The position numbers and the translations under genes were made by a program. The notes beneath the pieces are model-generated. The model had not been told where the DNA came from and did not search any database. It saw only the letters and a program-made list of their open reading frames with translations. 64,000 bases of DNA from Vigna angularis (taxonomy: Eukaryota; Streptophyta; Magnoliopsida; Fabales; Fabaceae), in assembly GCF_016808095.1 (NCBI RefSeq), contig NC_068970.1, positions 25,836,501 through 25,900,500 on the forward strand, written 5' to 3'. Below are positions 1 to 12,235 of this stretch, piece by piece. The stretch's first letter is position 1; each line of letters begins with the position of its first letter.

Positions 1-486
1 TTACCAATCTCACACAATGCCACTCTGTTTCTCACCAACACTTCCCTCTCTTCTCACTTCTAACATTACTGATATACTAAACCAAACTGATTTCTCAAAC
101 CTTGCTACATTCATGCTTATCCAAAGCTTCTCTTAATCTAGCCTTTGAACTTAACTCCTTTTTGTGAAACGTAAGATATCTAATCTCCTGATTTTGTCCT
201 GCAAACATCTTAAAACATAACTTCTAAACACCAACATCTTCACTTATCCTTTGAAACTCAGATTCTAGTATTATATCTCCCTATGAAGGCTTTAACTAAT
301 TCTAATATCTTTCATAAACCTTGAGAATTAAGAAAGGAAAATCATCTCTCGTAAAAGTCATGAGTAGTTAGACACAATACTCTACTATCTAGCTTGGAGA
401 AAATGATAAGTATACCATTTAGACTCAATTCTTCATAGAGAAGACACAACAGACCCACGACACAAAGGTCATCCTAAGGACGAACT
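1..486 (-). mobile_element. 5' untranslated leader of a Ty3-type retrotransposon, cut by the window edge
   Basis: Read on the minus strand, this lies directly downstream of the primer-binding site at 487-498 and the LTR at 503-2603. It should therefore be the leader before gag, with the coding region beyond the left edge. No open frame of note is visible. The assignment depends only on position. Confidence 0.55.
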
Positions 487-498
487 GCTCTGATACCA
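487..498 (-). other. Primer-binding site for initiator tRNA-Met
   Basis: The minus strand reads TGGTATCAGAGC, the standard plant LTR-element site complementary to the 3' end of tRNA-iMet. It lies 4 bp inside the LTR end at 503, which fixes the element's direction as leftward. Confidence 0.85.
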
Positions 499-502
499 TT
501 AA

Positions 503-578
503 TGTAACATCCCAAATTCTCACATTAATGTAACATCCCAACTTTTCACATTAATGTAACATCCCAAATTTTCACACT
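503..578. repeat. 26-bp triplication of the LTR terminus
   Basis: The motif TGTAACATCCCA starts at 503, 529 and 555, an exact 26-bp period, with near-identical spacers (AATTCTCACATTAA type). The LTR end next to the primer site is therefore present three times in tandem. Confidence 0.9.
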
Positions 579-904
579 TGATAATTAACATTACATTTAC
601 GGTAACATTCCGTAATCTCACCCTTTAAAATTTCCTAGTTGATATAAGTTTATACATGTAAAAAGATTCTAATTATAGTTCTTCTACTCCTCCCTTTCCT
701 TGGTACTATGTGAGGCGACATTCCTTCATCTGCTCCCGTATAACGAATTATACGATCATCGCACATACCCAAACACAAAACACAAACAAGTAGGGTGAGC
801 TAACATGCAACAAATCATTTATAAGACATGCATAATTACTTCGATACAAACATCATATAATAATTATGTCAGACACCCTCATACCATCGTACCACAATTC
901 CTAT

Positions 905-1125
905 TAGACACTCGTCCCACAATACCCAATAAATACCATAATACTCAATAGACATTCATTCCATAATACCCAATAAACACTCATCCCTCAATACCAATAA
1001 ACACTCATTCCACAATACCCAATAAACACTCATCCCACAATACCCAAATAAACACTCATTCCATAATACCCAATAGGCACTTATCCCCACGATATTCAAT
1101 AGGTACTTATCCCAACGATATGTTG
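905..1125. repeat. Degenerate ~25-bp tandem array inside the LTR
   Basis: About eight imperfect copies of a unit reading roughly AATAAACACTCATCCCACAA follow one another. Short open frames on the minus strand here are products of the repeat, not genes. Confidence 0.8.
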
Positions 1126-1170
1126 ATGAGCGATACAACGGAAGGTTTTTCACTTGTGATGTCATTCTTA

Positions 1171-1380
1171 GTCCCCTCACTATATCCAAAACCGGCACAT
1201 AGACCAGGACATTCTGCCCTCCATACCATTCATAATGTTAGTCCCCTCACTATGTCCTAAACCGGCACATAGACCAGGACATTCTGCCCCCCATACCATT
1301 CACAAGGTTAGTCCCTTCACTATGTCCTAAACCGGCACATAGACCAGGACCTCCTGCCCCTCTCACCACATAATTCATCA
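1171..1380. repeat. 70-bp tandem triplicate inside the LTR
   Basis: Copies begin at 1171, 1241 and 1311 (GTCCCCTCACTAT or close variant), an exact 70-bp period. Each contains ACCGGCACATAGACCAGGAC. The unit overlaps the block conserved among the window's long LTRs. Confidence 0.9.
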
Positions 1381-2234
1381 TTCTCTACTTGAGACTGAAT
1401 GATTATTAGAGTATCAGGATAACCTCCAACTTCATGACCCTCAACATCAACATATACGCACATACCATGACATTACAGAATCTCTCCACGAAACTCATAC
1501 CATGCTCACATTCCTTAACTCATATTATACCATTACGAAATCTACCCATAATCCTTATACACACACCATGACATTACAGAATCTCTCCGCGAGACTCATA
1601 CCATACTCACATTCCTCGACTCATATTATACCCTTACGACATTTCCCCGTAATACTCATACATGTTTAGATGCATAAATTCAAATCAAATAAACTTCAAT
1701 CATTTCAGAAATCATACAAACTGAATATATTCCAATAAGATATATTACATGATAATTTAACAGTACATAATCTGTACACAAGATTTAAGTTAAAAACCTG
1801 TCGAGTAGACTTCCAGGAAAGAGAGGTGCGTCACAATGGACAACTTAAGTACCAAGTCTTTCCTTAGCCAAAGTGTTCCTCAACTAGTTTTTAACAAATT
1901 TCTTATTAACAGATTCAAAACAACAGCATATAATATTTACACCGAATATCAATATAGATAAACATACAGTAAGCATTAACAATATTCATACATAATTTCA
2001 AGACATGAATAGTAATAAAACAGTACTAAATCATAATATAAAAGCTTAGAAAAGTTAGCTCCCCTACCTCTATTCCAGACTTAATCTCCTGCTCCGAATT
2101 TGTTTCCCCCGAAACCCTTTAGAACCTCTACTCTTCTTGCAACTAAAAATTTCTCCCTAACTCTTTCTTCTCTATTTCTCAAGCTCTCACTTGATTCCTC
2201 TTTTCTTGGTGCAAAATACCCTTCCCTCCCATGG

Positions 2235-2244
2235 CTATTTATAG
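2235..2244 (-). promoter_or_regulatory. LTR TATA box
   Basis: The minus strand reads CTATAAATAG. Downstream come a purine-rich leader and a GAGGTAGGGGAGCTA motif similar to GAGGTAAGGGAAGCTAGAG in the LTR at 37372-39884. It is the likely transcription start region of the Ty3 element. Confidence 0.55.
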
Positions 2245-2639
2245 TAAAAAAAATTTACTATTCCTTAATATTTTAATATTATTTATTATTTTAATATTAT
2301 TTAAAAATAATATTTCAATCATTTTCTCACCAAATCTGATCCTAATTTCTACCTACTACTTTCTTCCATGCTAAGAAATCCTCATGCTGAAAATTTATTT
2401 TTACTATTCACTTTTTACTATTTACTATTCACTTTTTACTATTCAATTTAAAAAATTTACTAAATAAGTTACCAAAAATTTGAACCTCTCCTTCTAAAAT
2501 TACTATAATTTTATATCCAAAATTTACATTTTTCTATCCACTAAAATTATTATTACTAATAAAATGCTAAAATTTACTATAAATATTTTTCATGGGTCTT
2601 ACATTGAGAGGGTTGTAGTTGCTAAAGCAGGGGCCTTTT

Positions 2640-3260
2640 GGTCTCTCCTTCCCCTTGGTTGGTTTCTTATGCACCATTTTCTTATGATCCTCTCTATGAA
2701 AGCCCAAAGAGATTCGTCCTTGTCTTGCCTGATGTTGACAAGAACGATAAACGTTAGTTAAGGCGATTGGCTCATTGCAAACTAGGCCCCAAACTTTGCT
2801 TAAATGGTTACAAAGTAGTCAATAAAGTTGGTCGACAATGTAGAAAATTAGGCTAGGGCTTCTCTCTTCAACGAGGTAGAGAAAACCAGATACCATATTG
2901 CGTTACTCGTGGTGTACAACGCCATCTAGACCAATCGTACTTGTCAAATATTTGCATCGTCTAGTTACTATGAAGAGGGGCTTCTCTGATTCCTATGACG
3001 AATGACAATAGATTGGTCGTCTTAATGGTTGCGATGGAATCTCGAAGATCCTTCCTTGCAATGAAGATACTAGCTTGGTCATTCTAACTCATCTCGAGGT
3101 TGCTTAACTAGACTTGAAGGGTTGGGGTGGACAACATATGACCTTTGTTCCTTCTTTTGCTGAATAATCTCACTCTAGGCTCTTAGCATCCTTATTTCCT
3201 CCTCGTACTTCCTCTACATATTGCCCATCTACCGTTGCATTCATCTCATAATCTCCACGA
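2640..3260 (-). pseudogene. Decayed gag of an LTR retrotransposon
   Basis: No long frame survives, but minus-strand segments are recognisable. Around 2690-2745 the strand encodes VNIRQDKDESLWAFIER, matching the conserved region of plant Ty3 gag (N-x-RQ-x-x-x-ESL-x-x-F-x-x-R). Farther upstream on that strand is a segment like the gag ALAWF...LP.NSIDNF region, interrupted by stops and frameshifts. It adjoins the LTR at 503-2603 but need not belong to it. Assignment is by family resemblance only. Confidence 0.5.
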
Positions 3261-6200
3261 GTCTATTTGATTGTTGACGGTCTCCTTTTGTCCTTGGTTG
3301 CTCATCATATTCCTTATGGTCAACATGTAGGTTTAAAGATTCCGCTCGGTCCCATGGTGGACATCAAAATGTTTCAGGTGTATAAGGTTGAGTATTTTTA
3401 TCAAGCTGTCTTTTTCACTCCTAAACTCTTTTCATTGTTGTTCATTTTCTCTAAATCGATTGTACATGCTAAAGACACTCAAATGCTTAAATTAGTTCGA
3501 TATTTGAATGGTTTAACAATTAATGTGGTAATAAATGCGTCGCAAACGTTTCAATAATTATATCTTTGACTTGTATTTATTGATTTTTTTCACGAATTTT
3601 TAATTAAAATCAACCTAATTATGATTCAATTATGTTAAATATGATTATTAACATGTTTAGCTTAATCAAATGATTAAGTGGATCTGATTTGTACCCATCA
3701 ATTTCATCTCAACTTGGAGATCAATTTTTTATAATTTGATGTGTTGGATAAATAGTACATTTATTAATATAAAACATTTATCAATTTTGTCTAACTTGTC
3801 ACTGTTTTCTTTATATAATCTTTTAAGAATACTTTTTTTTAGTTTTAGATTTGAAATAAAGAACAAAAACTCACGAAAAGAAAAATTCTAATTGTTCAAA
3901 TTTGTTAACAGGGAACTCTAATTTTATTACTTCTAAAGAGTTTTCATGGGAAGACCGTTTGGATTTTGAGGATTTTGTAACTATATTATGTATATGAGAT
4001 GATGTTTTCTGGGATTCTAAGATAAAGAGAAGTTAAGGTTTGGGTCACAGTGTTTCTATTTGACAAAAGGAATCAACATAATCCTCGTTAGGGAAGTTAT
4101 CATTCAAAAGTAAAAATTAGAACATGATGTATACAATTGTTGTGACGATTGTAAAATACTCAATTTTCAATTGTTGATACCTATAATTTGTTGTTTGTTT
4201 GTTAAAAATGATATATGAACGATAATTTGTTATTTATTCAGTGTGTAATTCTTTTTATTAATTGAACCTTTGTATTATTCATGCAACAACTTATTTAATC
4301 GTTTACGCAATAATATAGTGTGTTTATCACTCTATTACATTGTATATCTTTTCAATTTTGTAAAATTCACTACAAAAATAATATCCCTCAAAATAATTAT
4401 ATTGCTAATGCTTCAATATCCTTAAACAAAATATGTATAATATAATTTTAAATGTATTTTTAATCCATAAAATAAAGGTCATATTTCATTTTGATCTTTA
4501 GAAATAGTTTACTCAACTTTTCATTCTTATAAAATCTTTTTTTATGTTCATCTTTTTTTTTTACTCTTTAAAATATATATTATACATTTTCTTATCGTTT
4601 TAACTCGTATATTCTGTAGATTCTTTTAGCTTATTAAATCTTTTTAAATAAACTAATTAAAAATTAAAAAAAAACTATAGAATTTAAAACCCAGATATTA
4701 TATTAAAATTAATCAAACTTAAAAAAACTAAATAGAAATTAAATATTTATATATAAACCAAAAATAAAATTTAATTTTTAAATCGAAAATAAAAATACAG
4801 TTATAATTAAAAACCTTTTTCAATCTCTAATTCCATGAGAATAACATACTTGACTAAGTCCATTCAAGCAGACAATATATTTAAACAGAAATATGTTCCA
4901 TATATCCTTCGAAAGCTATGATTCATTCCAAAACAAAACTTATCAGGCTACAAAAGATGCAAAAATACCAGATATATAATATAGTATTCACATGTTCGCA
5001 TCACATTTTAGACACAGATCAGAATTTTCAAAACTTCTAATGAGAAGCACCAGACCGTTATATTTTCACCTACACAAACCCTTGCCCCTAGAAATAGTAA
5101 CATTGACCACACCATTCTTTTCAGATTTAAAAGCAAATTCGTTGAATGGACTTTTATAGAAGTAGCTTTACAATATTCAATGCAGATTAAAATAAATTGA
5201 AGAAATCAACTCTTGGACTAAGTCCAATTAAAGATTGAAATGAAATAAATGAGAAAATGACATCAAATATTAAAGAATATTTTATTAAATTAATGTTAAT
5301 GTAGCAATCATAATGGAAGACACTTAGTAAATGAAATTTATGTATAAAGAAAACAATATATATTTTGTCTTGGTAACCTCTTCAACCAGCTGCATGCAAT
5401 ATCAGTTCTTTGATAATAATCTAAGTATATGTTTGTTCTACTAGCTTGATGTGTGTATATGGTTATGTTTTCACGTCAAATTATGACAAATATAAGAAAA
5501 CCTTTAGATACACGAACTAATTTGAGATTTTTGATCCAATATATATGTTTACTCTACAATAAAGAAAAAAAAACATCTTTTCAATCTGAGTACTGCAGAC
5601 CAGATTCTACCTGCACTAATTTCTTTTTGCACCCATATAAAAATATTTCATTTTGATTGTGCAATGTAAATAAAAAAAATACTTGAATTGTACAATTTAA
5701 AAATTAAAAAAGATTTATAGATTGTGTAATCCCAAAAGTTAAAAATAATTTCCAGATTATAAAATCTAGAAAATAAATGATATATGAATTGTGCATGCCA
5801 GATAATGTATGGATGGTTCAATCCAAAAGCCAAATGACTTTAAGATTATATAATATAGAAGCTTTTTTTTTCTTAATTCTCTCAAATTTTGGAAGTTATT
5901 TTTTTACTTTTGGATTTTATAATTCATAAGTCATCTTTTACTTTCGAATGGTGTATTCTAAAACCATTTTTCTAGAAAATAAATATTTAGAAGTTATTTT
6001 TTAGTTTTAAGTTATACAATGTGAAACTAATAAAATAGGAAATTTTTTTTATACAGAAATGCAAATAAATATATGAAATTCCAGGAAGAAACTTATCTCC
6101 ATATGCTAGAGAGCTTCGTGAGAGAGATAATCATGAGACAAAATTTACAATGTGTCCAGAAAAATAATAACAAATTTGTTATTTATCTTTTAATAGAATT

Positions 6201-7460
6201 TCTAATTTATTAATTTAGTTATTTAAAATTCCTTTTGAAGTACTGTTTGATCTTATTAGGAACTTTGAGCGTGGATACGTGGATAAGTGGCAAAATTTTA
6301 GTCGTGGCTTAATTTTAGTTGTGGCTTGAATTTTGATGGTTAGCATGAGGTTTTTTGCTTTTCAGTGGAGAGAGGTACACTTACCAAAGATTCTCCCACG
6401 TTTAAATCAGTAAGAAAATGTATATTAAGTGTATATTTCTTGAAAAATAATAGTTATATTTATAAGATCTATATAGATCGTGGATTTATGTTATCATTGA
6501 AATAATATTTACCTTAAATATATAATAACAAAGTATATTTAATAATAACATAATAATACCTCATCAAGAATAATAACCATAATACCAAATTGTTAAGATT
6601 AGTTATGATATGTAAATATTGTTCCAATAAACATAAGTTTGGACTGTTCTAGAGTGAAGATACTTAATAGGCCTTGTTGGAAAATGCTTTTTAGTATGTC
6701 TATTGGACCAGGTAGGAACATAAGTCTCCCTAGTCTAGGTACTGGGACGCCGAGCTTATCTTATACATTGTCTAATGAATTGTTCACTTTTACTAGAAAA
6801 ACTTAGTGTTTTTTTCTTTTATTTTGTTTGAATGACTTGATGTCTTGCCTTACCCGAAGGGCTTTTAATTGGTTACTTGATGAAGTAACTCGGTTTTCTT
6901 AGCGAAGTAGCACGATGGCTTGTCTGTAGGTCTTTTTTATGAAAGTTACATGGTGAAGTACCTTGGTGTCTCGCCTTGAGGACTTATGGTGCCTTGTTTG
7001 AAGGAATTTAGTGCCTCGTGTGGAGGACTTTTAATGTCTCGCTTGGAGGGCTTATAGTGCCATGCTTGGAGGCTTTTGGTGCTGCTTAAGTAACTTGGAT
7101 GCCACCTTTATGGTCATTTCTCATTGCCACCTTTGTGCTCTTTTTTGATTGGCACCTCCTGGTCTTTTATCATTGCAACCTCTTGGTCTTTTGTTGTTGC
7201 CACCTTTTATGGTTTTTTATTGTAGTATTTTTGTACTCGGCACAAGAACACCAAGTTGATCTTGTACTTAAGACTACTGGATCGTCAATTTTACTCATAT
7301 GTTTGGACACTAGAACACTAAGTTTGTTCTTATACCCGAACACTGAAAATGAATGGAACACATGCTTCTACAACCTTTTAATGTTCTTCAATCGAGTTTT
7401 TCTTTTGCAACATCTTTTTAAGTTTATCACAATCCTCTCATCCTTTTAAGGATTACATCA
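3261..7460. other. AT-rich intergenic sequence with no gene seen
   Basis: Only short frames without recognisable domains occur. From about 6830 to 7200 there are loose repeats built on phrases such as GCTTGGAGGGCTTATAGTGCC, which look like a very old, degenerate LTR or satellite. Nothing firmer can be said. Confidence 0.4.
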
Positions 7461-7707
7461 CTTGACCTATGTAAGGCTGGAGACATGATTATTAGTATCA
7501 TAGGTAAGATGGTATGGGATCTCCGTTAAAGTAATAAATTATGGTTGAAGATCATGAATAAAAAGTATACAAGGAGATTTTATTTTGGAAGTTGTAGTGG
7601 ATAATGATTGTTATTTTCAAGCGTGTATTCACCAATAATATCATATAAATGAATGGTTGAATTTAGTATTCTTATTAAACCCAATTACGTTATTTGGTAT
7701 AGGTGAC

Positions 7708-8278
7708 TGTTTCGGATGTGTAGGGCTGTGCTGTTCCAAACCTCCAAATTCTCCTGCAATCTTGTCTCAGTGGCGGATCTTCTCCTCAAGTCTTGACTCT
7801 CCTCTTGATCCTGAGGGGTGGAGACCTACAAAAGATTCTCCGATGCCAAAGTTAGTTTCAGAGCAATGGCTTTTCTCAGGGGATAGTAATAAATGTGCAT
7901 TCAATGTAACCTATCTACTACTCACCGTGAACCTGTATTTATAGTTTTTGCTATGGGCTTGGGATTAGTGAAAAGTTAATCACGGCCCAACATAGCCCAA
8001 TAGCTTCTAATTTCTACTTACCTCTAAACCAGGTTAATTTACCTAAGCCATAATGATTAGTGATTTGGCCGGTCAGTGAGATACGGGCGTCCGCCCACGT
8101 GATACGGGCGTCCGCCTTACCTATTCGATCCTTCACATTTACGAGGTAATCTTCCAAGCCTTCGACATCGGGGAAGGCGGACGGTCGTTGGCCCTATGGA
8201 TGACTTGGGGCACTAGATTGGGCGGACGGCCATCTACGTGGGCATCCTTCCGTACGGCGTCCGACACTCCCTGGTACA
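7708..8278 (-). mobile_element. Probable solo LTR (571 bp)
   Basis: On the minus strand it begins TGTACCAGGG and ends CCGAAACA. The flanks are GTGAC (7703-7707) and TTGAC (8279-8283), a 4/5 match for a 5-bp TSD. A TATA-like CTATAAATAC lies on the minus strand near 7935-7950. GGGCGTCCGCC is repeated near 8085-8115. No internal region or second copy is present. Confidence 0.55.
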
Positions 8279-9509
8279 TTGACTAATTATGTGAACACGT
8301 TTATAGATTTATTATACATTAAAAACACTTTTCATATGATTTATTTTAAGTTGTTAACTCATTTCATTTCAGCAGCAATAAATTGGGTTCAATTTAGATT
8401 TGTTTTAATTTTGTACTCGATGTTTTGAGCATCATTTTTTACATAGATTTTACTTTTGACTGATTTTAATTGCATTAGTTTCAAAAAAATTTAGGATTTA
8501 TGAATTTAGTTAGAGTAGGCATTTAGGTCCATGTTTACTTTAGACTTAATAGAATATATTTAGCCTAAATTTTTACTGACCAAAAAATATTTTTTTAGTT
8601 TTTAGTTTCATAAATGGCCTCCTTTTCTTTTTATTTCTCTCAATTTATGAAATTGACTCATCTTCTTTCATTAACATTTTCTCCTTTCTTTATCAATGGA
8701 GAACTAATTCTTAAGAATAAATTCACATAATTAAAGATAACAAAATTTGAATTGAGTTTTGCATCAGTTATTTAATGTTTCAACTTATTTTCTCTCTAAT
8801 TTCGGAATTTTACTTTATAGTTATAATTTGTGTTTTTGATTTTAGAAATGAAATTAAGAATTGATTGAATCCTAATTTGATATCTATGTACAAATTAAAT
8901 TGAATAATATTTTGATTTAATTCGTATAATTGTTACTCAATTAATTAAATCCGTTAAATATTTAAATTTGGATATGAATTTTTTAGAGAAATTTGACAAT
9001 AAGAATTATTTAGTTTTTAATATGAATTAACCTCTCCTCTCCTCTTAATTTGTTTTTGATCGCGATTACATTGTAATTTTGTGTCAATTAGTATTATAAT
9101 TTAAATTTTGTTTCAATCACTATTTCAATTTAATTTTTCTTTTTAATACATGAATATTAAAAATTGAATACAATTTGATGTGTCACTGTGACTTAACCTA
9201 GGTTATACATTATACTAAAAATTTGTATAAAAAATTAAAATCTTTAATTTCAACAACAACATTGAAAATTAGAGACTTTGTTAATTTTATGTCATGATGT
9301 GAATTATATTTTTATGCTTGTAAAATTTACACATGAGAGTTTATAATTTTCTCCTCATAAGAATTGTATATTAAGTAATAAAATAATTGTTGTTTAGTAT
9401 TCATAAACATGAACATCAAATCACAATAAAATTGATTGTGAGCTTTTATGTGAATATGCATCCGTTATAAAAGATGAATTTGTATTGCATGATTTCCAAT
9501 AGTTACGGA

Positions 9510-9512
<3 letters not shown>
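8279..9512. other. AT-rich intergenic sequence
   Basis: No gene, RNA or clear repeat is seen in this stretch. Confidence 0.4.

Positions 9513-9569
<57 letters not shown>
9513..9569. repeat. (TA)n microsatellite
   Basis: About 28 uninterrupted TA units. Confidence 0.95.
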
Positions 9570-9572
<3 letters not shown>

Positions 9573-9584
9573 GTTGATAAGGAG

Positions 9585-9725
9585 GTACCACTTCTCAACA
9601 CTACTGCACCGCCTCACTTCTGTGCTCTACCTCCCAACACTACCATACCGCCTCACTTTTGTGCGTCTCCTCCCTCTCAACACCACCGTCTCACTTCTGT
9701 TCATCTTCCTCTCAACACCAGAGGT
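9585..9725. repeat. Degenerate ~38-bp tandem repeat
   Basis: Three to four imperfect units read roughly ACCGCCTCACTTCTGTGC followed by CTCCCAACAC. Two overlapping open frames here come from the repeat and are not treated as genes. Confidence 0.6.
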
Positions 9726-10809
9726 TAAGTTCTTGAATAGTGAATACAGGTTAGTATCTTTCACACTGAGCTATGCAATTTAGGGTTTTCCTCTTGTTTT
9801 GGTTAATTTTTTTTAAATTGATTTTATTACTTTTCATTTTCTGTCTATAATTTAGGGTTTAGGTTTTATTTTGTTGTCTGAGTAAGATTTGGTGAATCGG
9901 TATACAATTTGTGTTATACAATGTGCAGAGTTTGTTTTGGCAATGGGTTTCTCTGCCTGTTTCAATGTTTCAGTTCAGTAAGAGAAAGTGTCTTTTCTGT
10001 CTATTTCTATGTCCCGTTATTCATGCTTGGTTCTGTTTTAGAGAAAGTGTTATCCATGCAATAAGGTGTGTATACTTTTAACAATAGTTTTAAACTTACA
10101 GGGTTGGTACAAAATGCCAGAATTTTCAAGAAGTTCATGCCTGTACCACTTCAATAAAGATACTGTTAAGTAACTAAACTTAAATTAATCCTAATAAAGA
10201 AACATATGCATCCTGATGTTAACTCGATTTTATATCAGTATGAAAATAATTATCGTATAAAAAGCAAAAATACTTTCATAGATAAGAATAAAGTAAAAAG
10301 TAAAAAAGCTCACATTTACTGCTATAGGGAAACAACCAATACAATTAAAATTTGGGACTCGTGATGGCTGAAGAAAAAAATAAGTGAATTGTAAGGACCA
10401 ACGTGTACACCTCTAACGTAGGTATTTGAGATCTCATCAAGATTCACCCTAGAGCATTTAGATTTCCCCTCCTCTGCAACAAGTCGAAATGAAGAAGTCA
10501 TAAAATGGTATGAAGAACTCGAGAGAAAACAAATCAATAAAAATATTTAAAGCATCATTATCAGAAAATACAAAAAGAGAAAGGTACCTTGAAGACAATA
10601 ATATAGAACTGAGAAAGAGAAGAGAATAGAATTTGTATAAAGTGAAAATGGTTTCTTGCATTACCTGTTTGAAGTACATATTTTAGTTTTTATACAGACG
10701 TAAAGCCTTGCAGACCGCACTATAGATCTAGCTAAGTGGAAGAAGCTTAGCATAATTGACTTCAGTAAGTTAGTTACAACAAATGCTGACAAAGAACCTG
10801 CAATACTAA
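9726..10809. other. Intergenic sequence with possible old gene fragments
   Basis: TAGGGTTT-type leader sequence near 9780-9860 looks like a plant 5'UTR. A minus-strand segment near 10390-10480 has an acceptor-like TTGCAG followed by about 30 open codons. Neither part can be tied to a known protein. Confidence 0.3.
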
Positions 10810-11110
10810 GGCCCTGTTCTTTTGAGTAGATTTGAGAGGATAGATTTGAGAGGATTTGAGAAGATTTAAAGATAATTTTTTTTGTCGTTTATTTGAGTGA
10901 ATTTGAAGGTAAATAAAAGTGAATTTGGAAATAATTTTTTTTAATTTGTCATGTCAATACAATTCTATACTAATTCTCACAAATTTTATTTCTAAATTCA
11001 CTCTCATTTATCTCCAAATTCACTCAAATAAACGACAAAAAAAATTATCTTCAAATCCTCTCAAATCCCCTCAAATCCATCCTCTCAAATCCACTCAAAA
11101 GAACATGGCC
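10810..11110. mobile_element. Tourist-like MITE (PIF/Harbinger type), 301 bp
   Basis: Left end GGCCCTGTTCTTTTGAG and the inverse of the right end, GGCCATGTTCTTTTGAG, form long TIRs of about 130 bp each. The element is flanked by a TAA 3-bp TSD (10807-10809 and 11111-11113), the pattern of PIF/Harbinger MITEs. It has no coding capacity; the open frame at its right end is the TIR. Confidence 0.85.
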
Positions 11111-11289
11111 TAAGTGTTTACAACAGCTGGTTTAGCTATTATATCACCTATATAGTTAGGTCCACAAAAACACTCATATCACACATAGCAGAGTCAGGAA
11201 CTACTTCCATAGTTTCACCTATACGATTTTGTGTGCACTCTTTCCATCTTTTTTGTGTGTGTATTGGATGGTAAAAGAATGTTGATATG

Positions 11290-11930
11290 CTAATTTTTTG
11301 TAGTTTGGAACTTTGTATTGATGATATCATTTTGGGAATAAACTTTGTGGAAGGCGAAAAATTCCTGAAAATATAAAGTTTCTTTTCTTGCTAATATGTC
11401 ATCACTCTGCCTAGTGGAGATGTTATATGTAGCAAATTCGTTTAATCTTTGTTGAGACATCGCTGATCTTAAATAAGTTTTTATTATCTTCAGCTTTGAA
11501 AATCTCCTTTTGACTGGAACAAATGATATTTTAATTGTTAACATTATTCTATAAGCTATATATGCATTTGGAAAAAATCTATTCTTTTTAAATTAACAAT
11601 GTCGATTGGTTTATCATTTTCCAATCCTATAATTTCTCTATACTTTTCAAAAAATGAAAGAAGACCTTTTAGCTGTTCAATAGTTTCATCAATGCACATA
11701 CCTTTTGATTGTAAATTCTTACTAACTGAGTTAGCTGCTAATAAAATGTTATGCCAAATATTCAAGCCTAACAAAAATTCAAAGTTTTCTATCTCATAAG
11801 TTACTAAACAATCAATTTCACTTTTTATTTTAGGATCATTACTAGCTTCAGCTAATTCAAATAAAGTATCTCTTATTTGTGAAGTTTGAAATCTTACAGC
11901 TTTCAAACTTTCAATACAACTTTTTCCCAT
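11290..11930 (-). pseudogene. hAT-type transposase pseudogene (zinc-finger MYM-type/HAT-dimer family)
   Basis: Two minus-strand frames carry successive parts of a plant hAT-like transposase. The frame ending at 11556 encodes a segment with SQIRDTLFELAEASNDPKIK and IENFEFLLGLNIWHNIL, typical of the central region. The frame at 11290-11544 encodes FSKLKIIKTYLRSAMSQQR, the C-terminal HAT dimerisation motif. The region between them is much shorter than in full-length relatives, so the copy has an internal deletion, and the N-terminal BED/TTF zinc finger is missing. No TIRs were found. Confidence 0.8.
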
Positions 11931-12012
11931 GTGTTTGTGACAACGATTTAAGAGTTAAACTATGTATATGGTATTATAAAATTTCCACCTTTTTGTAGAA
12001 GAAAATGAAGTG

Positions 12013-12056
12013 TATATATATATATATATATGTATGTATATGTATGTATGTATGTA
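12013..12056. repeat. TA/TATG microsatellite
   Basis: A run of TA units passes into TATG units, directly left of the plastid-derived segment. Confidence 0.85.
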
Positions 12057-12079
12057 TCATTGGGATCTTTTTAACAATA

Positions 12080-12235
12080 GATAATATATCACGAGCAGTA
12101 TGGGCTAATGAGGCATGGGGATCATATTGGAATTGGGATCCAAAGGAAACTTGGGCTTTTATTACTTGGACTATTTTCGCAATTTATTTACATACTAGAA
12201 AAATAAAAAAATTGGAATATAGAAGTGTGTAAGTG
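12080..12235 (+). pseudogene. ccsA: Nuclear insertion of plastid DNA: fragment of ccsA
   Basis: About 45 codons match plastid CcsA, the cytochrome c biogenesis haem-attachment protein. The fragment includes the [20 protein letters not shown] signature with the tryptophan-rich WWD-type haem-handling motif, then [13 protein letters not shown]. It starts abruptly after a non-plastid sequence and ends after KKLEYRSV, where a stop follows and similarity ceases. A lone fragment of a membrane protein in AT-rich nuclear DNA is best read as a NUPT without function. Confidence 0.85.

Larger units (their letters stand above)
503..2603 (-). mobile_element. Long terminal repeat (5' LTR) of a Tekay-like Ty3 element
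   Basis: On the minus strand the repeat runs from TGTAAGACCC (ending at 2603) to GGGATGTTACA (ending at 503). It is about 2.1 kb, with TGTAA/TTACA inverted ends, and is followed directly by a tRNA-iMet primer site. A TATA box (CTATAAATAG on the minus strand) lies at 2235-2244. Inside are a 25-bp array, a 70-bp triplicate, and the GGAGGTCCT...GACTAACCTTG block shared with the LTRs at 28892-30729 and 37372-39884. The Tekay/chromovirus lineage is inferred from the long LTR and family resemblance; pol is not in the window. Confidence 0.75.

Noticed and set aside
956..1198. 80-codon minus-strand frame
   Set aside because: Produced by the 25-bp tandem repeat in the LTR.
7099..7449. 116-codon frame rich in Phe and Leu
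   Set aside because: Starts amid degenerate repeats, has no homology I recognise, and its hydrophobicity comes from T-rich DNA.
10322..10679. Minus-strand frames with EEGKSKCSRVNLDEISNTY
   Set aside because: Splice-like borders are suggestive, but the segment is too short and unrecognised to call a gene fragment.
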